64,000 nt of DNA from Chryseobacterium ginsenosidimutans (GCF_030823405.1 NZ_JAUSXC010000001.1:1347001-1411000); one strand, 5' to 3'; positions 26,429 through 36,119 are shown, counted from the first letter of the stretch. Made by a program: numbers and translations. The notes: generated from the sequence alone by a model not told the origin.

Positions 26429-26581
26429 TTATTTTTTCAAAAATCCGTCCACTTCGTCTGCATTCATTACTTTTTCTTCGAAAACGTAAGCTCCTGATTT
26501 AGAAGACTTCACCATTTTCACAACTTTAGTCATTTTTTTAGACTGTCCGCTTTGTAGGGTTGCTACTACTTTCTTTGCCAT
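26429..26581 (-). CDS. DUF4295 small ribosomal protein
   Basis: A 50-residue basic protein, beginning MAKKVVATLQSGQSKKMTK and ending DEVDGFLKK. It was found by reading the minus strand; it is too short for most gene callers' cut-offs. The sequence matches what I know of the Bacteroidetes-only DUF4295 family, always next to rpmG. From memory, the F. johnsoniae ribosome structure assigned this family as an extra large-subunit protein (bL38). The start ATG (26579-26581) lies 19 bases after the rpmG stop codon. Its place between rpmG and the operon terminator supports the ribosomal role. Confidence 0.88.
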   Translation of the reverse strand: MAKKVVATLQSGQSKKMTKVVKMVKSSKSGAYVFEEKVMNADEVDGFLKK

Positions 26582-26600
26582 GGTAAATTATATTTATAAA

Positions 26601-26783
26601 TTACTTGATTTCTTTGTGAAGGGTAGATCTTTTAAGAACAGGATTGTACTTCTTAAGCTCTAATCTCTCTGTAGTGTTCTTTTTATTTTTAGTAGAAATG
26701 TATCTAGACATTCCTGGCATACCGCTTTCTTTGTGCTCTGTACATTCAAGGATTACTTGAACTCTATTTCCTTTTTTTGCCAT
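26601..26783 (-). CDS. rpmG: 50S ribosomal protein L33
   Basis: 60 residues, [19 protein letters not shown] through the C-terminal [14 protein letters not shown]. Matches bL33. Only one Cys (ILECTEH) is present, so it is the zinc-free (C-minus) form. Three bases separate it from rpmB upstream; DUF4295 follows. Confidence 0.97.
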   Translation of the reverse strand: MAKKGNRVQVILECTEHKESGMPGMSRYISTKNKKNTTERLELKKYNPVLKRSTLHKEIK

Positions 26784-26786
26784 GAT

Positions 26787-27029
26787 TTAGTTCTTTTTAA
26801 TCAATCCGTTTCTAGTCGCTCTTTCAATAGCTTCCTCGATTCCAATCTTGTTAATCACTCTCAATCCATGAGCTGATACTTTCAGTGTTACGTGCTTATC
26901 TTGCTCTGGAAGGTAAAATTTCTTCTCCAATAAGTTAATTTCAAAACGACGCTTTGTTTTGTTATTAGCGTGAGAAACGTTGTTACCAACCATTGCACGC
27001 TTTCCTGTTATTTGGCAAATTCTTGACAT
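26787..27029 (-). CDS. rpmB: 50S ribosomal protein L28
   Basis: 80 residues, [21 protein letters not shown], then [11 protein letters not shown] and [14 protein letters not shown]. Typical bL28 without the four-Cys zinc site (one Cys only). First gene of the rpmB-rpmG-DUF4295 operon. Confidence 0.97.
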   Translation of the reverse strand: MSRICQITGKRAMVGNNVSHANNKTKRRFEINLLEKKFYLPEQDKHVTLKVSAHGLRVINKIGIEEAIERATRNGLIKKN

Positions 27030-27066
27030 ATCTCGATGTTCTTTATTTGTATAATATTTGAGGTTG

Positions 27067-27097
27067 CAAAATAACGAAGAATTTTTTAGATAGACAA
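27067..27097 (-). promoter_or_regulatory. rpmB operon promoter
   Basis: Minus strand: TTG (27097-27095), 21 bases, then TATTTTG (27073-27067), one base short of the full TAnnTTTG. It lies 38 bases before the rpmB start. Nothing else coding was seen between here and lnt (27098-27303); that stretch is AT-rich. Confidence 0.55.
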
Positions 27098-27303
27098 ATC
27101 TTTTATAAAATTATTTGCAATAAGTTACTCATTAATAATCTTGATTTTAAGATAATGTTTGCTCACAGCGGGAATTGGCTTTATGAATGATATTAAATAA
27201 TTATTCAATCTTTAAAGCTAATCACTGCAGAGAACAATAGTTTTTAAAAATCTACATTTAATAGAAATAAAACAACATCTTTATAAATTAGTGGAAATAA
27301 ATT

Positions 27304-28938
27304 TTAAGCTTTTTTTATTTTATTCTGAAACCTTTTAATCAAGAAATAGAACAATAAAAATCCTAAAGCAAAAATCGAAAACCTTGAAAGCAGATCTCCG
27401 GCTCTCGCATAAAAAGTCATTGTATCATAAAGGTTCACTTTGGCAAATAAAGTTGTTTTATCTCCATAAAAAGTATCTTCAGTAATTTCACCTTTTGCGT
27501 TGATGTGTGCAGAAATTCCACTGTTTGCAGCACGGGCAATTTCTCTTCTTGTCTCGATAGCTCTCAGTTTTGCATACGATAAAAGCTGTTTGTGACCTTC
27601 TGTAACGCCCCACCACGAATCATTTGTCATAATTGCAAGGAAATTGGCTCCTTTTTTTACATAATCGGTTGTGAATTCTCCATAAATGCTTTCATAACAG
27701 ATAATTGGAGCAATTTTTCCTTTATTAAAAGGATTTGAAAAAGCTACTCTTTCTTTATCTGTTCCCAAAGAAGCAACTGTTCCTCCCAGATTGATCATAG
27801 CATCACCCAAAAGAGGCTTTAAATAGCTCATATAAGGGAAAATTTCAACACCCGGAACCAATTTTCCTTTGTGATAAACTTCCACTTTCTGATTCGGAAT
27901 AATCTGAATAGCGGAATTAAATCTTTCAACCCAAAGCCCCTGATTCAGCTGATAAGCTTCTTTTGGTAAATTTTGATTATTCGTGTAAAATTTATGCGAA
28001 GATATTCCTGTTGAGAAAACAGAACCAGGATGTTTTGATAAAAATCCTTTAATATTATTCAGAATTAAACTCTTCTCAAAAGCTGTTTCAGAGATAGAGC
28101 CGTCTCCGGGAAGTGCTGTTTCAGGAGCGATATAATAGTCTATTTTACCCTTTGAATTTCTCTCAGCTAGGCTTAAAAGATTATTTTCTATCGTTAAGCT
28201 GTCCTGAGAATACTTTTCAGCATAGGGATCAAGATCGGGCTGAAGCATCAAAACATTTACACTTCCGATGGGTTTTTCATTAAAATTATTGAATTTAATA
28301 ATGGAAATAATCATCGGAATAATGATTAAAGCCCCGACAATAGAAGTATTTTTAATTAAATCTTTTCTTTTTCGTCCGGCTTCCCAGGTTCTTACGGTGT
28401 AGAAAATCAAAACGTTAATTAATAAAATCCAGAAGCTTCCACCTGTTGCACCCAAAGTATCATACCATTGGATTAATTTTGGGTAATCGGCAAATACATT
28501 TCCAAGATTCAGCCAAGGCCACGTCAACTCCCAACCGAGATGAAATTTCTCAAAGCTCATCCAGATAGCAATGAGAAAGGCTAATCCCCAATACGTTCCC
28601 TGTGCATTTTTGTACCAATGATAACACTGAAAAACAAGAGAATATAAAAGAGCATTAACCAAAACCGGAAATATAACCGCCATCATAGAATGGCTTCCGT
28701 CAGGATTTTTTGAGCCATACAGCCAGCCTGTTGTCACTACATTCCAAATCACAAAACATAGATAGGAAAGCCCGAAAACGATCCAGCTTTTCCTGTTGTA
28801 ATTTGAAAATTTTGAAACGCCGTGTTCCATCATCAAAAGCGGAACAAGGGCAAAAAATATAAAAAACGGAACACCGTAAGTCGGCCACGAAATGGACAAG
28901 AGCATCGCTGAAATGAGCGTAAGTAAAACGTATTTCAT
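27304..28938 (-). CDS. lnt: Apolipoprotein N-acyltransferase
   Basis: Adds the third acyl chain to lipoproteins in the inner membrane. 544 residues with about seven membrane helices (five to six in the first 215 residues, one at 515-535) around a nitrilase domain. The catalytic Glu is in YIAPETALPG, the Lys in YHKGKLVPGVE, and the Cys in PIICYESIYGEF; MTNDSWWG follows. All three residues are in place. Many lipoproteins are encoded nearby, and this enzyme completes their maturation. Single-gene unit on the minus strand. Confidence 0.95.
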   Translation of the reverse strand: MKYVLLTLISAMLLSISWPTYGVPFFIFFALVPLLMMEHGVSKFSNYNRKSWIVFGLSYLCFVIWNVVTTGWLYGSKNPDGSHSMMAVIFPVLVNALLYSLVFQCYHWYKNAQGTYWGLAFLIAIWMSFEKFHLGWELTWPWLNLGNVFADYPKLIQWYDTLGATGGSFWILLINVLIFYTVRTWEAGRKRKDLIKNTSIVGALIIIPMIISIIKFNNFNEKPIGSVNVLMLQPDLDPYAEKYSQDSLTIENNLLSLAERNSKGKIDYYIAPETALPGDGSISETAFEKSLILNNIKGFLSKHPGSVFSTGISSHKFYTNNQNLPKEAYQLNQGLWVERFNSAIQIIPNQKVEVYHKGKLVPGVEIFPYMSYLKPLLGDAMINLGGTVASLGTDKERVAFSNPFNKGKIAPIICYESIYGEFTTDYVKKGANFLAIMTNDSWWGVTEGHKQLLSYAKLRAIETRREIARAANSGISAHINAKGEITEDTFYGDKTTLFAKVNLYDTMTFYARAGDLLSRFSIFALGFLLFYFLIKRFQNKIKKA

Positions 28939-29030
28939 TAAATTAATTTAACATACAAATTTAATGTTTTTGAAATGAATAAATTTGCAATTGATGTTAA
29001 AGAAATCTTATAAAATTATTATTGTTTCTT

Positions 29031-29834
29031 CTATCCGTTCAATTCTTTAGCCCGTTTTTCGGCATTAAGGATTCCGTCTTTTAAAATTTCTTTAAAATTA
29101 TTTTCATTAAAAGTTTTCAGAGCAGCTTCTGTTGTTCCGCCTTTTGATGCGACATCCTGAATTAGTTCTTCCAGGTTTTTATCAGAATTATTAATCAGAT
29201 GATAGGCTCCCAACATGGTCTGTTTTACAAAAAGTTTAGAGAGGTTTTCGTCGATTCCCATTTCCATTCCGGCTTTAATCATGGCATCAACAATATAATA
29301 AAAATATGCTGGCCCGCTTCCGGAAAGGGCAGTAACGCCGTCTAAAAGTTCTTCATTTTCAAGATAAACAGATCTTCCTGTGGAGTTCAGCAATCTTTCA
29401 ATATTAATCAGCTGGCTGAAAGAAATACCTTCCGCAGAAGTATAACCTGTAATTCCCATTCCCAAAAGAGTAGGTGAATTGGGCATTGCTCTTACGACTA
29501 AACGATGATGTAACAGTTTTTGAATTTTCTCGATTTTAATTCCTGCCATAATGGATAAAACCATTTGATTTTCTTTTAACTGAAACTGGAAATTTTCCGC
29601 AACATGTAGAAAATCCTGTGGTTTTACAGCAATGATAATTAAATCGGCATCTAATTCCTGGACCTCATCAAAAGTTGAGATTTTAGATTTTGGAAATTGT
29701 TCTGATATTTTTGGAAATTTGGATTGATTTCTTGTGATTAAATGCAGATTTTCCGGCTTTATAAGTTCGTATTTCAGAAACGATTTTGAAAAGGATAAAC
29801 CCATATTTCCGGCTCCGAGAATGGCGATTTTCAT
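29031..29834 (-). CDS. proC: Pyrroline-5-carboxylate reductase
   Basis: Last step of proline synthesis. 267 residues: the Rossmann start AILGAGNMGLSF, VKPQDF, and the C-terminal signature block VTALSGSGPAYFYYIVDAMIKA, where the Ser/Gly-rich loop binds substrate. TSKGGTTEAAL-type motif is seen as VASKGGTTEAALKTF. Normal length, cytoplasmic, no obvious operon partner; the 126 bases upstream (to murB) hold an AT-rich stretch with a fragment resembling a dispersed intergenic repeat (ATTCTTCGGCAAGCTAAGGG). Confidence 0.96.
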   Translation of the reverse strand: MKIAILGAGNMGLSFSKSFLKYELIKPENLHLITRNQSKFPKISEQFPKSKISTFDEVQELDADLIIIAVKPQDFLHVAENFQFQLKENQMVLSIMAGIKIEKIQKLLHHRLVVRAMPNSPTLLGMGITGYTSAEGISFSQLINIERLLNSTGRSVYLENEELLDGVTALSGSGPAYFYYIVDAMIKAGMEMGIDENLSKLFVKQTMLGAYHLINNSDKNLEELIQDVASKGGTTEAALKTFNENNFKEILKDGILNAEKRAKELNG

Positions 29835-29960
29835 TTGTGTTGTTTTTATTTGTTTAAAAGATTCTTCGGCAAGCTAAGGGATGACATTACTAATGCTCAA
29901 CTTTTTTATTGAACACGAAGTTATAGTTTGTCAAAGCATTTGAAATTTAATTTAAATATA

Positions 29961-30974
29961 TTAAATAATATTCACTTCTCTTTCCAATTCAATCCCGAAC
30001 TTTTCTTTCACAGAGTTAATAATCTCTGTTGAAAAATCAAAAATTTCCTTTCCTGTAGCTAATCCAGTTGCGTTTACAATAACCAGAGACTGCAATTTAT
30101 GAGAAGCTACGTTTCCGATCTGTTTTCCTTTCCAGCCACATTGCTCGATCAGCCAGCCAGCAGGAACTTTTACGAAATCACCATTCGGATATCCTTGAAT
30201 AGTTGGGAATTTCTGTTGTAATTCTTCAAACTGAGTTAAAAGAATGGTCGGATTTTTAAAGAAGCTTCCTGCGTTTCCGATTTCTTTCGGGTCAGGTAAT
30301 TTGCTTTGTCTGATGTTAATGACGGCTTTCGAAATGTCCTGAATGGTAGGGTTTTGAAGACCTAAATTTTCCAACTCAGACTTGATAGCTCCATATTCTG
30401 TTTTTATCTTGTGGTTTTGTCTTGTTAATTTGAAAGTAACTTCCAAAATCACATATTTTCCTTTTCCTTCCTGCTTAAAAATAGAATCTCTGTAACCGAA
30501 TTTGCATTGCTCAAGGTTGAATGTTTCCAATTGAAGATTTTCCAGATTCAAAACAGTACAGTTAACAAAAATGTCTTTAATTTCGGTTCCGTAAGCTCCG
30601 ATATTCTGCATTGGCGAAGTCCCAACATTTCCCGGAATCAAAGAAAGATTTTCCAGTCCGCCATAATTTTTTTCTAAACAAAATATTACAAATTCGTGCC
30701 AGTTTTCTCCGGATTTTGCCGTAATTAAAACATCATTTTCGCTGACGATATCCTCATGAATACCTTTTAAGCTTAACTTTATTGTTGATCCGTCAAAGTC
30801 TTTAGTCAATAAAATATTGCTTCCACCACCCAGAAATAAAATGGGAAGAGTATTAGTATTTGCAAAGTCGATAGCTTCCTTTAATTCTTCAATAGAATGA
30901 ATTTCTGTGAAATATTTTGCTTTTGCATCTACACCGAAAGTGTTATATGGTTTTAGTGAAAAATTTTCTTGCAT
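29961..30974 (-). CDS. murB: UDP-N-acetylenolpyruvoylglucosamine reductase
   Basis: NADPH/FAD enzyme reducing enolpyruvyl-UDP-GlcNAc to UDP-MurNAc. 337 residues with ILFLGGGSNILLT (FAD), GLENLSLIPGNVGTSPMQNIGAYG (signature), FGYRDSIFK (Tyr/Arg site), and NAGSFFKNP with the catalytic Ser. The C-terminal AGWLIEQCGWKGKQIG is the type I MurB form. It lies 4 bases after a lipoprotein gene and in the aminotransferase-lipoprotein-murB operon. Confidence 0.96.
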   Translation of the reverse strand: MQENFSLKPYNTFGVDAKAKYFTEIHSIEELKEAIDFANTNTLPILFLGGGSNILLTKDFDGSTIKLSLKGIHEDIVSENDVLITAKSGENWHEFVIFCLEKNYGGLENLSLIPGNVGTSPMQNIGAYGTEIKDIFVNCTVLNLENLQLETFNLEQCKFGYRDSIFKQEGKGKYVILEVTFKLTRQNHKIKTEYGAIKSELENLGLQNPTIQDISKAVINIRQSKLPDPKEIGNAGSFFKNPTILLTQFEELQQKFPTIQGYPNGDFVKVPAGWLIEQCGWKGKQIGNVASHKLQSLVIVNATGLATGKEIFDFSTEIINSVKEKFGIELEREVNII

Positions 30975-30978
30975 TGTT

Positions 30979-31461
30979 TTATTTGTATTCTGTTGGAAGA
31001 ATGTTTTGGATCTGATCTTTTAATTTCTGGAATTGCTTATAATAAACTGTATCAACATAAGAATTTACATAAGCATGGTATTTTTTCGAAGTTCTGATCT
31101 GAAAAGTTTCATCAAATCCGTCGACAGATTGTTTGCTGGGTGAGCTTTTGATCTTGTCTAAAGTTTTTATATCAATAGTGGAAATGAGATTTTGCCAGAT
31201 GTGAGGAGTAATGGCAGATTTCCATTCTTTATGGATTTTGTTTTTTGTAATCCCGATTTCCAGATGAATAGAATCTTTTGTGATTTTGACGATCTTGTAA
31301 TTGCCGAGATCTCCTCCGATATCCGAATAATTTATAGAAATAATTTCAGTGGAATTTTTTGGGGGATTATTTTCGGTTTTCTTCTCATTACAAGAAAAAA
31401 ATATCAGCAATAAAAATATCAGAAAGAATATATTCAAACCAAGATTTTTTATTGCTGACAT
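30979..31461 (-). CDS. Lipoprotein of unknown function
   Basis: 160 residues with a hydrophobic signal (LIFLLLIFFSC lipobox, Cys24). The mature part is beta-rich: YKIVKITKDSIHLE, HIWQNLISTID, and FQIRTSKKYHAYVNSYVD. No known domain recognised. It sits 15 bases after the aminotransferase gene and 4 bases before murB. Confidence 0.72.
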   Translation of the reverse strand: MSAIKNLGLNIFFLIFLLLIFFSCNEKKTENNPPKNSTEIISINYSDIGGDLGNYKIVKITKDSIHLEIGITKNKIHKEWKSAITPHIWQNLISTIDIKTLDKIKSSPSKQSVDGFDETFQIRTSKKYHAYVNSYVDTVYYKQFQKLKDQIQNILPTEYK

Positions 31462-31476
31462 AGTAATTGTTTTAAA

Positions 31477-32682
31477 TTAAAAATTGAATTCTAATCTGTA
31501 TTTTTCAAGTGCATCTTTTAAAATAGCAGCACTTTTTCTTAAATCGTGCTCGTTCAGGACGTATGCGATTCTTACCTGTTTTTTACCTAATTCAGGATTG
31601 CTGTAAAATCCTCCCGCAGGAGCAACCATAATCGTTTCCCCGTGAAAAGAATACTTTTCTAATAACCATTGAGCGAATTTTTCTGTATCGTCAACAGGAA
31701 GTTCCGCCACACAATAAAAAGCTCCTTTTGGCTTCGGACAGATAACTCCCGGAATAGCATTCAGCAAATCAACCAACACATTTCTTCTGTGGGTGTATTC
31801 TTCTCTTACAGCTCTGATATAAGCTCCGTCATTTTGGTGAGCGGCTGTTGCAGCAATTTGCCCTAATAAAACCGGACTTAATCTTGCCTGAGCAAAAAGC
31901 ATTGCAGCATCGTGTATTTTTTTAGAACGAGTAATCATACATCCGATCCTTACTCCGCACATTGAATAACGCTTTGATTCTGAATCAATAATGATGCAGT
32001 TTTCTGCCAATTCCGGAAAAGCAAGCATTGAGATCTGTTGTTTTCCGTCGTAAACGTATTCTCTGTAAACTTCGTCAGAAATAACAACAATATCATGTTT
32101 TACAGCGATTTCTGCCAATTGTTGAAGTTCTTCTCTAGTGTATAGGTAACCTGTAGGATTCCCTGGGTTGCAGATAACGATTGCTCTGGTTTTATCTGTA
32201 ATTTTTTTCTCGAATTCTTCAATCGGAGGAAGTGCAAATCCTGTATCAATCGTTGAAGGAACGGCAACTACATTTACATTGAATGTGCTTGTAAAACCAT
32301 TGTAGTTTGCATAATAAGGTTCCGGAATAATTACTTCATCGCCATCATCACATAAAGTTGAGATCGCGAAATTTAAAGCTTCTGATCCTCCGTTTGTTAC
32401 AATGAAATTATCTGTTGTAAGATCCGTAAATCCTAAAGTGTGATAGTAATCTGTAAGTGCTTTTCTATATTCGATATTACCTTCAGAAAGAGCATATTCC
32501 AATACTTTTAAATCAATGTTCTTTAAAGCATTAAGAGCCGTTTCCGGAGTTTCAATATCCGGTTGCCCGATATTAAGGTGGTATACTTTTATTCCTTTCT
32601 GTTTAGCTTTTAGGGCAAAAGGAACTAGCTTTCTTACCGGCGACGGCGGCATATGTTGTGCTCTGTTTGAAATATTCGGCAT
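31477..32682 (-). CDS. PLP-dependent aminotransferase, class I (AspC-like)
   Basis: 401 residues. The PLP Lys is in SESKRYSMCGVRIG (about 234-247), with NPGNPTGYLYTREEL, SDEVYREYVY, and VTNGGSEALNF earlier. These match the aspartate/aromatic aminotransferase family I (subgroup I-gamma-like). The amino acid substrate is not decided. A TATTTTTG element (32710-32703, minus strand) lies just upstream. First gene of the operon with the lipoprotein and murB. Confidence 0.92.
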   Translation of the reverse strand: MPNISNRAQHMPPSPVRKLVPFALKAKQKGIKVYHLNIGQPDIETPETALNALKNIDLKVLEYALSEGNIEYRKALTDYYHTLGFTDLTTDNFIVTNGGSEALNFAISTLCDDGDEVIIPEPYYANYNGFTSTFNVNVVAVPSTIDTGFALPPIEEFEKKITDKTRAIVICNPGNPTGYLYTREELQQLAEIAVKHDIVVISDEVYREYVYDGKQQISMLAFPELAENCIIIDSESKRYSMCGVRIGCMITRSKKIHDAAMLFAQARLSPVLLGQIAATAAHQNDGAYIRAVREEYTHRRNVLVDLLNAIPGVICPKPKGAFYCVAELPVDDTEKFAQWLLEKYSFHGETIMVAPAGGFYSNPELGKKQVRIAYVLNEHDLRKSAAILKDALEKYRLEFNF

Positions 32683-32895
32683 TGTTCAAAAAATTTGTAT
32701 GGCAAAAATAAGATTTAATTTCCCAATATTAAAATAATGATTGTCAAGAAAGTTTTTTGCTTAGAAAATTCTTTAAAGTTGTAATGTTTAATGGGGATTG
32801 AATTCATGATAATATTTGATACAGGTATATAAAAAAAAGAAATTGGTATCTACTGTATAATAAAAACATAAAATATAGATATTGATAAATTATTA

Positions 32896-32903
32896 TACTT
32901 TTG
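32896..32903 (+). promoter_or_regulatory. -7 element of the secreted-protein gene pair
   Basis: TACTTTTG, a full TAnnTTTG match, 19 bases before the ATG at 32923. A TTG at the proper distance was not found. Confidence 0.4.
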
Positions 32904-32922
32904 TGCTCAATTATAAATACTT

Positions 32923-34107
32923 ATGAAAAAATTAAATCTATTTTTTGTTATTCCCTTATTTTGTTTTCAATTTTTATTAGCTCAAAGAATTGATAAAGAA
33001 ACAATCAGTTTCCAGCTTTTAAAAGAACCGGTTTTTTCAACTGATCTCAAAGACCGGACTTTCACAATACTAATAAAGTCTCCTTACAATATTACAAAAG
33101 ACGATGTTTTAAGAATATCGAAAGAAGAGTATCAAAGAAAGGTAGATAATTATCAGACCAATGTAGAAACTGCTAAAACAGAACATCAGGAAAGATTAAA
33201 AGACTACGAAGCAGAAGTAAAAAAGCTTCAGGAAAAGTTTAAGCTCGAATCTGCAGAATACAGCAAATTATCTGCAGTTGAAAAAATTGCAACTACAAAC
33301 GGAGCTCCGGTTTTAAGATTGCCTTCAAGACCTGTTTTAAATATTCCTTCAATCCCACTTTATAAACAGCCTGATCTTAAGGATGCTTTAATTGTTGATA
33401 ACAAGATTCTTGCATCACAATTAGATGTTGTGGGATTTTCAAAGGGAGGAAATTATCTGGATATTGTTATCGAAATGGAAAGAACAAATTTTCAGGATAA
33501 TCAAGGGAAAACCTTTGCCAACCAGCCAGTAAGAATTATCGCAAAACAAAACGGAAGTGTGAAATTGGATAAAACTTATTTCTCAGATTTCGCGGAAATT
33601 GCAAGTGTACCTACCAATGAACTCAATCTTAATTCCCATGAAAAGATGTATTTACAGAGAATGATGGATCGCGCAAGAAATATTATTAATGATAATTTCG
33701 GTTACCAGATGATAAATTCTGCGGTTACATTGGAAACAGTAAAAAATAAAGGAGATTATGATGATTTGGAAAAAGCATACATCTATGTGACAACAAATCT
33801 TAAAAAACTTCAGGCAAAATCCGATTATGCTCCCAATAAAGTCGCTATGGAAAACATGCAGAAAGGAATCGATGTTTGGAAAACGGCTTTAACGAAAGTA
33901 AACTACAACGATAAAAAAGCACTTTACAATCAGAAGATTGGTGAATATCTTTATTTTAATTTAATCAGGTTAAATATTGCTTTAGGAAATTATCAGGAAG
34001 CAGAAAAATATTTAAATGAACTGCAGGATCATTTGGTAGACATCAAATTATCCTACGATGCCAACCTCGAATTGAAGAGATTAGAAGAAAAAATTTACAA
34101 TAACTAA
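32923..34107 (+). CDS. Secreted protein of unknown function, coiled coil
   Basis: 394 residues with a signal peptide ending near FLLAQ (residue 20). Residues about 75-125 form a charged coiled coil (NVETAKTEHQERLKDYEAE). Then comes a beta-rich part (SKGGNYLDIVIEMERTN, VRIIAKQNGS) and a helical C-terminal region with a repeat-like look (LNIALGNYQEAEKYLNELQD), which resembles a TPR. I do not recognise the family. It and the next gene are 10 bases apart and are likely to act together in the periplasm or envelope. Confidence 0.75.
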   Translation: MKKLNLFFVIPLFCFQFLLAQRIDKETISFQLLKEPVFSTDLKDRTFTILIKSPYNITKDDVLRISKEEYQRKVDNYQTNVETAKTEHQERLKDYEAEVKKLQEKFKLESAEYSKLSAVEKIATTNGAPVLRLPSRPVLNIPSIPLYKQPDLKDALIVDNKILASQLDVVGFSKGGNYLDIVIEMERTNFQDNQGKTFANQPVRIIAKQNGSVKLDKTYFSDFAEIASVPTNELNLNSHEKMYLQRMMDRARNIINDNFGYQMINSAVTLETVKNKGDYDDLEKAYIYVTTNLKKLQAKSDYAPNKVAMENMQKGIDVWKTALTKVNYNDKKALYNQKIGEYLYFNLIRLNIALGNYQEAEKYLNELQDHLVDIKLSYDANLELKRLEEKIYNN

Positions 34108-34117
34108 GAAATATATT

Positions 34118-35542
34118 ATGATTAAACAGATTATTGCTTCGGCATTAATTACAGCTTCTGTTTGTACTTTCGCACAGACAAAAGTAGTGGAAGGAACAAA
34201 ATTTACAACCGATGCCAATCTTGAAACCGACGAAAAATTGGTGTTGGCAGACGATTACAATTCTTATATGTTCAGTGCGATTAATATTGACGGATTGATG
34301 AGAAACGTTTTCCCTCACAAAAAATTGTTGATGAGAAAGCTGGATCAGAACGGAAATCTTGTCGATACCTATATTCAGGATTATGCCAATAAAACGAATG
34401 GTGTTCTTCACAATTATTTAGGTTCTCAGCAGATTGATGATGATAAGTTTGTCGCTTTTACAGAAGAATATTTCGGAAAAGAGAACAGGAAAGAAGTTTT
34501 TCAGCATGTTTTCAGTAAGAAAAGCGGAACTTTTACCACAAAAAGTATTGCAAAATATACCATTGAATCTACCAACAAATCAGGAACAACGTATGTAGTT
34601 TTCTCTGAGAATGGAAAATATGCGACGGTTTTCAATGATAGATATGCAAACAAGAAAACAGACAATATCAATGATGCTTTAGTGATTGATTTAAGAACGC
34701 TTTCACCCGTTTGGAGCAAAGAAATTTCGTTGAGCAACGATTATGTTGAAAAATCTTTAACATTAACGAATTCCGGAAAAATCATTTTACTCCGTAAAGC
34801 GGCTGGCTGGAAAGAATCTTACAAAATAGAATTGGTTTCCGATACAGAAGACAAAGATCTACCTTTTGACGACAAGTATATTCCGGAAAAATTATACGCA
34901 ATCAGCAAAAACGATAACGATTATCTTGTGGCTTTCGGTAGAAAAAATCAGACAATTACTTTGGGTGCAAGTACTTTCGGAACAGTAATGTTTTATGATA
35001 TTAAATCAGGAAAAGCGGTGATCAGCAACACCAATTTAGCCGGTATTAAAGACATGAGTGATGTAAAAGTGATTAAAACGATCGTAAGAGGCGATAATGT
35101 TTTAATGGCTGTTCAGCAGGAAAGTTTCACAAGACCTTTACCGACTGCAATGAACCGTTTTCCTGATCCGGTTTACAGACTGGATGTTGGGGTTTTAATG
35201 AAATTCAATAAGGAAGGCGAAGTGAAGCAGTTCGTTCCGGTTGGAAGCAACCCTTCAGGAAGAAGAATTCAGGTAATAGAATCAGGTGATAATTTGTATG
35301 TTTCTTCAGTATACCCAAAAGGAGCGTTCGGAAATACGGCTTTTTCAATGAAAGCTTATGATTTCAACGGATTGACTCCAAGAGAACTGACGCTTGATTA
35401 TAAAGGTAAAAATTTCTTTATGAATTATGGATTTACAGACGGGAACTTAATTCAATTTGTTCCGAATGTTAATAAACTATTATTCTTACAGAAAAACGAC
35501 AAAGATGTTCAGATGATTAATGTTTATAATTTCATACAATAA
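34118..35542 (+). CDS. Secreted protein of unknown function, beta-propeller-like
   Basis: 474 residues with a signal peptide ending near CTFAQ (residue 20). The rest is a series of beta strands with recurring blade-like units (KLLMRKLDQNGNLVDTY, GKYATVFNDRYANKK, TLTNSGKIILLRKAAGW, DDKYIPEKLYAISK), which suggests a propeller of six to eight blades. No catalytic motif recognised. It is co-transcribed with the preceding secreted protein and followed by a terminator at 35562. Confidence 0.75.
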   Translation: MIKQIIASALITASVCTFAQTKVVEGTKFTTDANLETDEKLVLADDYNSYMFSAINIDGLMRNVFPHKKLLMRKLDQNGNLVDTYIQDYANKTNGVLHNYLGSQQIDDDKFVAFTEEYFGKENRKEVFQHVFSKKSGTFTTKSIAKYTIESTNKSGTTYVVFSENGKYATVFNDRYANKKTDNINDALVIDLRTLSPVWSKEISLSNDYVEKSLTLTNSGKIILLRKAAGWKESYKIELVSDTEDKDLPFDDKYIPEKLYAISKNDNDYLVAFGRKNQTITLGASTFGTVMFYDIKSGKAVISNTNLAGIKDMSDVKVIKTIVRGDNVLMAVQQESFTRPLPTAMNRFPDPVYRLDVGVLMKFNKEGEVKQFVPVGSNPSGRRIQVIESGDNLYVSSVYPKGAFGNTAFSMKAYDFNGLTPRELTLDYKGKNFFMNYGFTDGNLIQFVPNVNKLLFLQKNDKDVQMINVYNFIQ

Positions 35543-35561
35543 CTCTTATTACATACCATTC

Positions 35562-35597
35562 AAATCAGTTTTACATTTTGTAAGGCTGATTTTTTTT
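35562..35597 (+). terminator. Terminator of the secreted-protein pair
   Basis: A 13-base stem with two G-T pairs (35562-35574 with 35580-35592, core AATCAG / CTGATT) and a run of T after it. Confidence 0.8.
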
Positions 35598-35663
35598 GAC
35601 TTGATTTCAAAATGGTATCATTAAAATTTTGTTAATTTGAACAATTATTAAAACTGAACAAAA

Positions 35664-36119
35664 ATGCAGATCCAAGCGGTTTCCATAGAAGATTATATCT
35701 CAAAAATTCCTGAAGAACGTCAGAATGTATTCAAAAAAATGTTTGATGCTATTAATGATAATTTACCGAAAGGTTTTTCCAAAAATATCAGCTACGGAAT
35801 GGTTGGTTGGGGAGTTCCGTTGGAAACTTATCCCACAGGTTATCATTGTACACCCGGAACGCCTTTACCTTTTATCAGTATTGCTTCTCAAAAGAATTTT
35901 ATTGCCGTTTATCATATGGGAATGTATGCGAGTCCCGAATTACTGAACTGGTTTGTTGAAGAATTTCCAAAGCATTCAAAAAGAAAACTGGATATGGGAA
36001 AATCGTGTATCCGTTTCAAAAAAATGGATGAAATTCCATTGGAATTATTGGCTGAACTGAGTAAAAAAATGACTGTTGAAGACTGGATAACTATTTATGA
36101 ATCAAATTTTAAAAAATAA
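35664..36119 (+). CDS. DUF1801 / YdhG-like protein
   Basis: 151 residues. Patterns typical of the DUF1801 (YdhG/iron chaperone-like) fold: IEDYISKIPEERQNVFKKMF, ISYGMVGWGVPLETYP, FIAVYHMGMYASPELLNWF, and GKSCIRFKKMDEIPLELL. Function unknown for the family; some are frataxin-like. The last 23 bases overlap the start of the next gene in another frame, so expression of the two is probably coupled. Confidence 0.88.
   Translation: MQIQAVSIEDYISKIPEERQNVFKKMFDAINDNLPKGFSKNISYGMVGWGVPLETYPTGYHCTPGTPLPFISIASQKNFIAVYHMGMYASPELLNWFVEEFPKHSKRKLDMGKSCIRFKKMDEIPLELLAELSKKMTVEDWITIYESNFKK

Noticed and set aside
29835..29960. Dispersed repeat or insertion remnant between proC and murB
   Set aside because: ATTCTTCGGCAAGCTAAGGG resembles common intergenic repeats of the phylum, but only a single degenerate copy is in the window and no inverted ends are seen.
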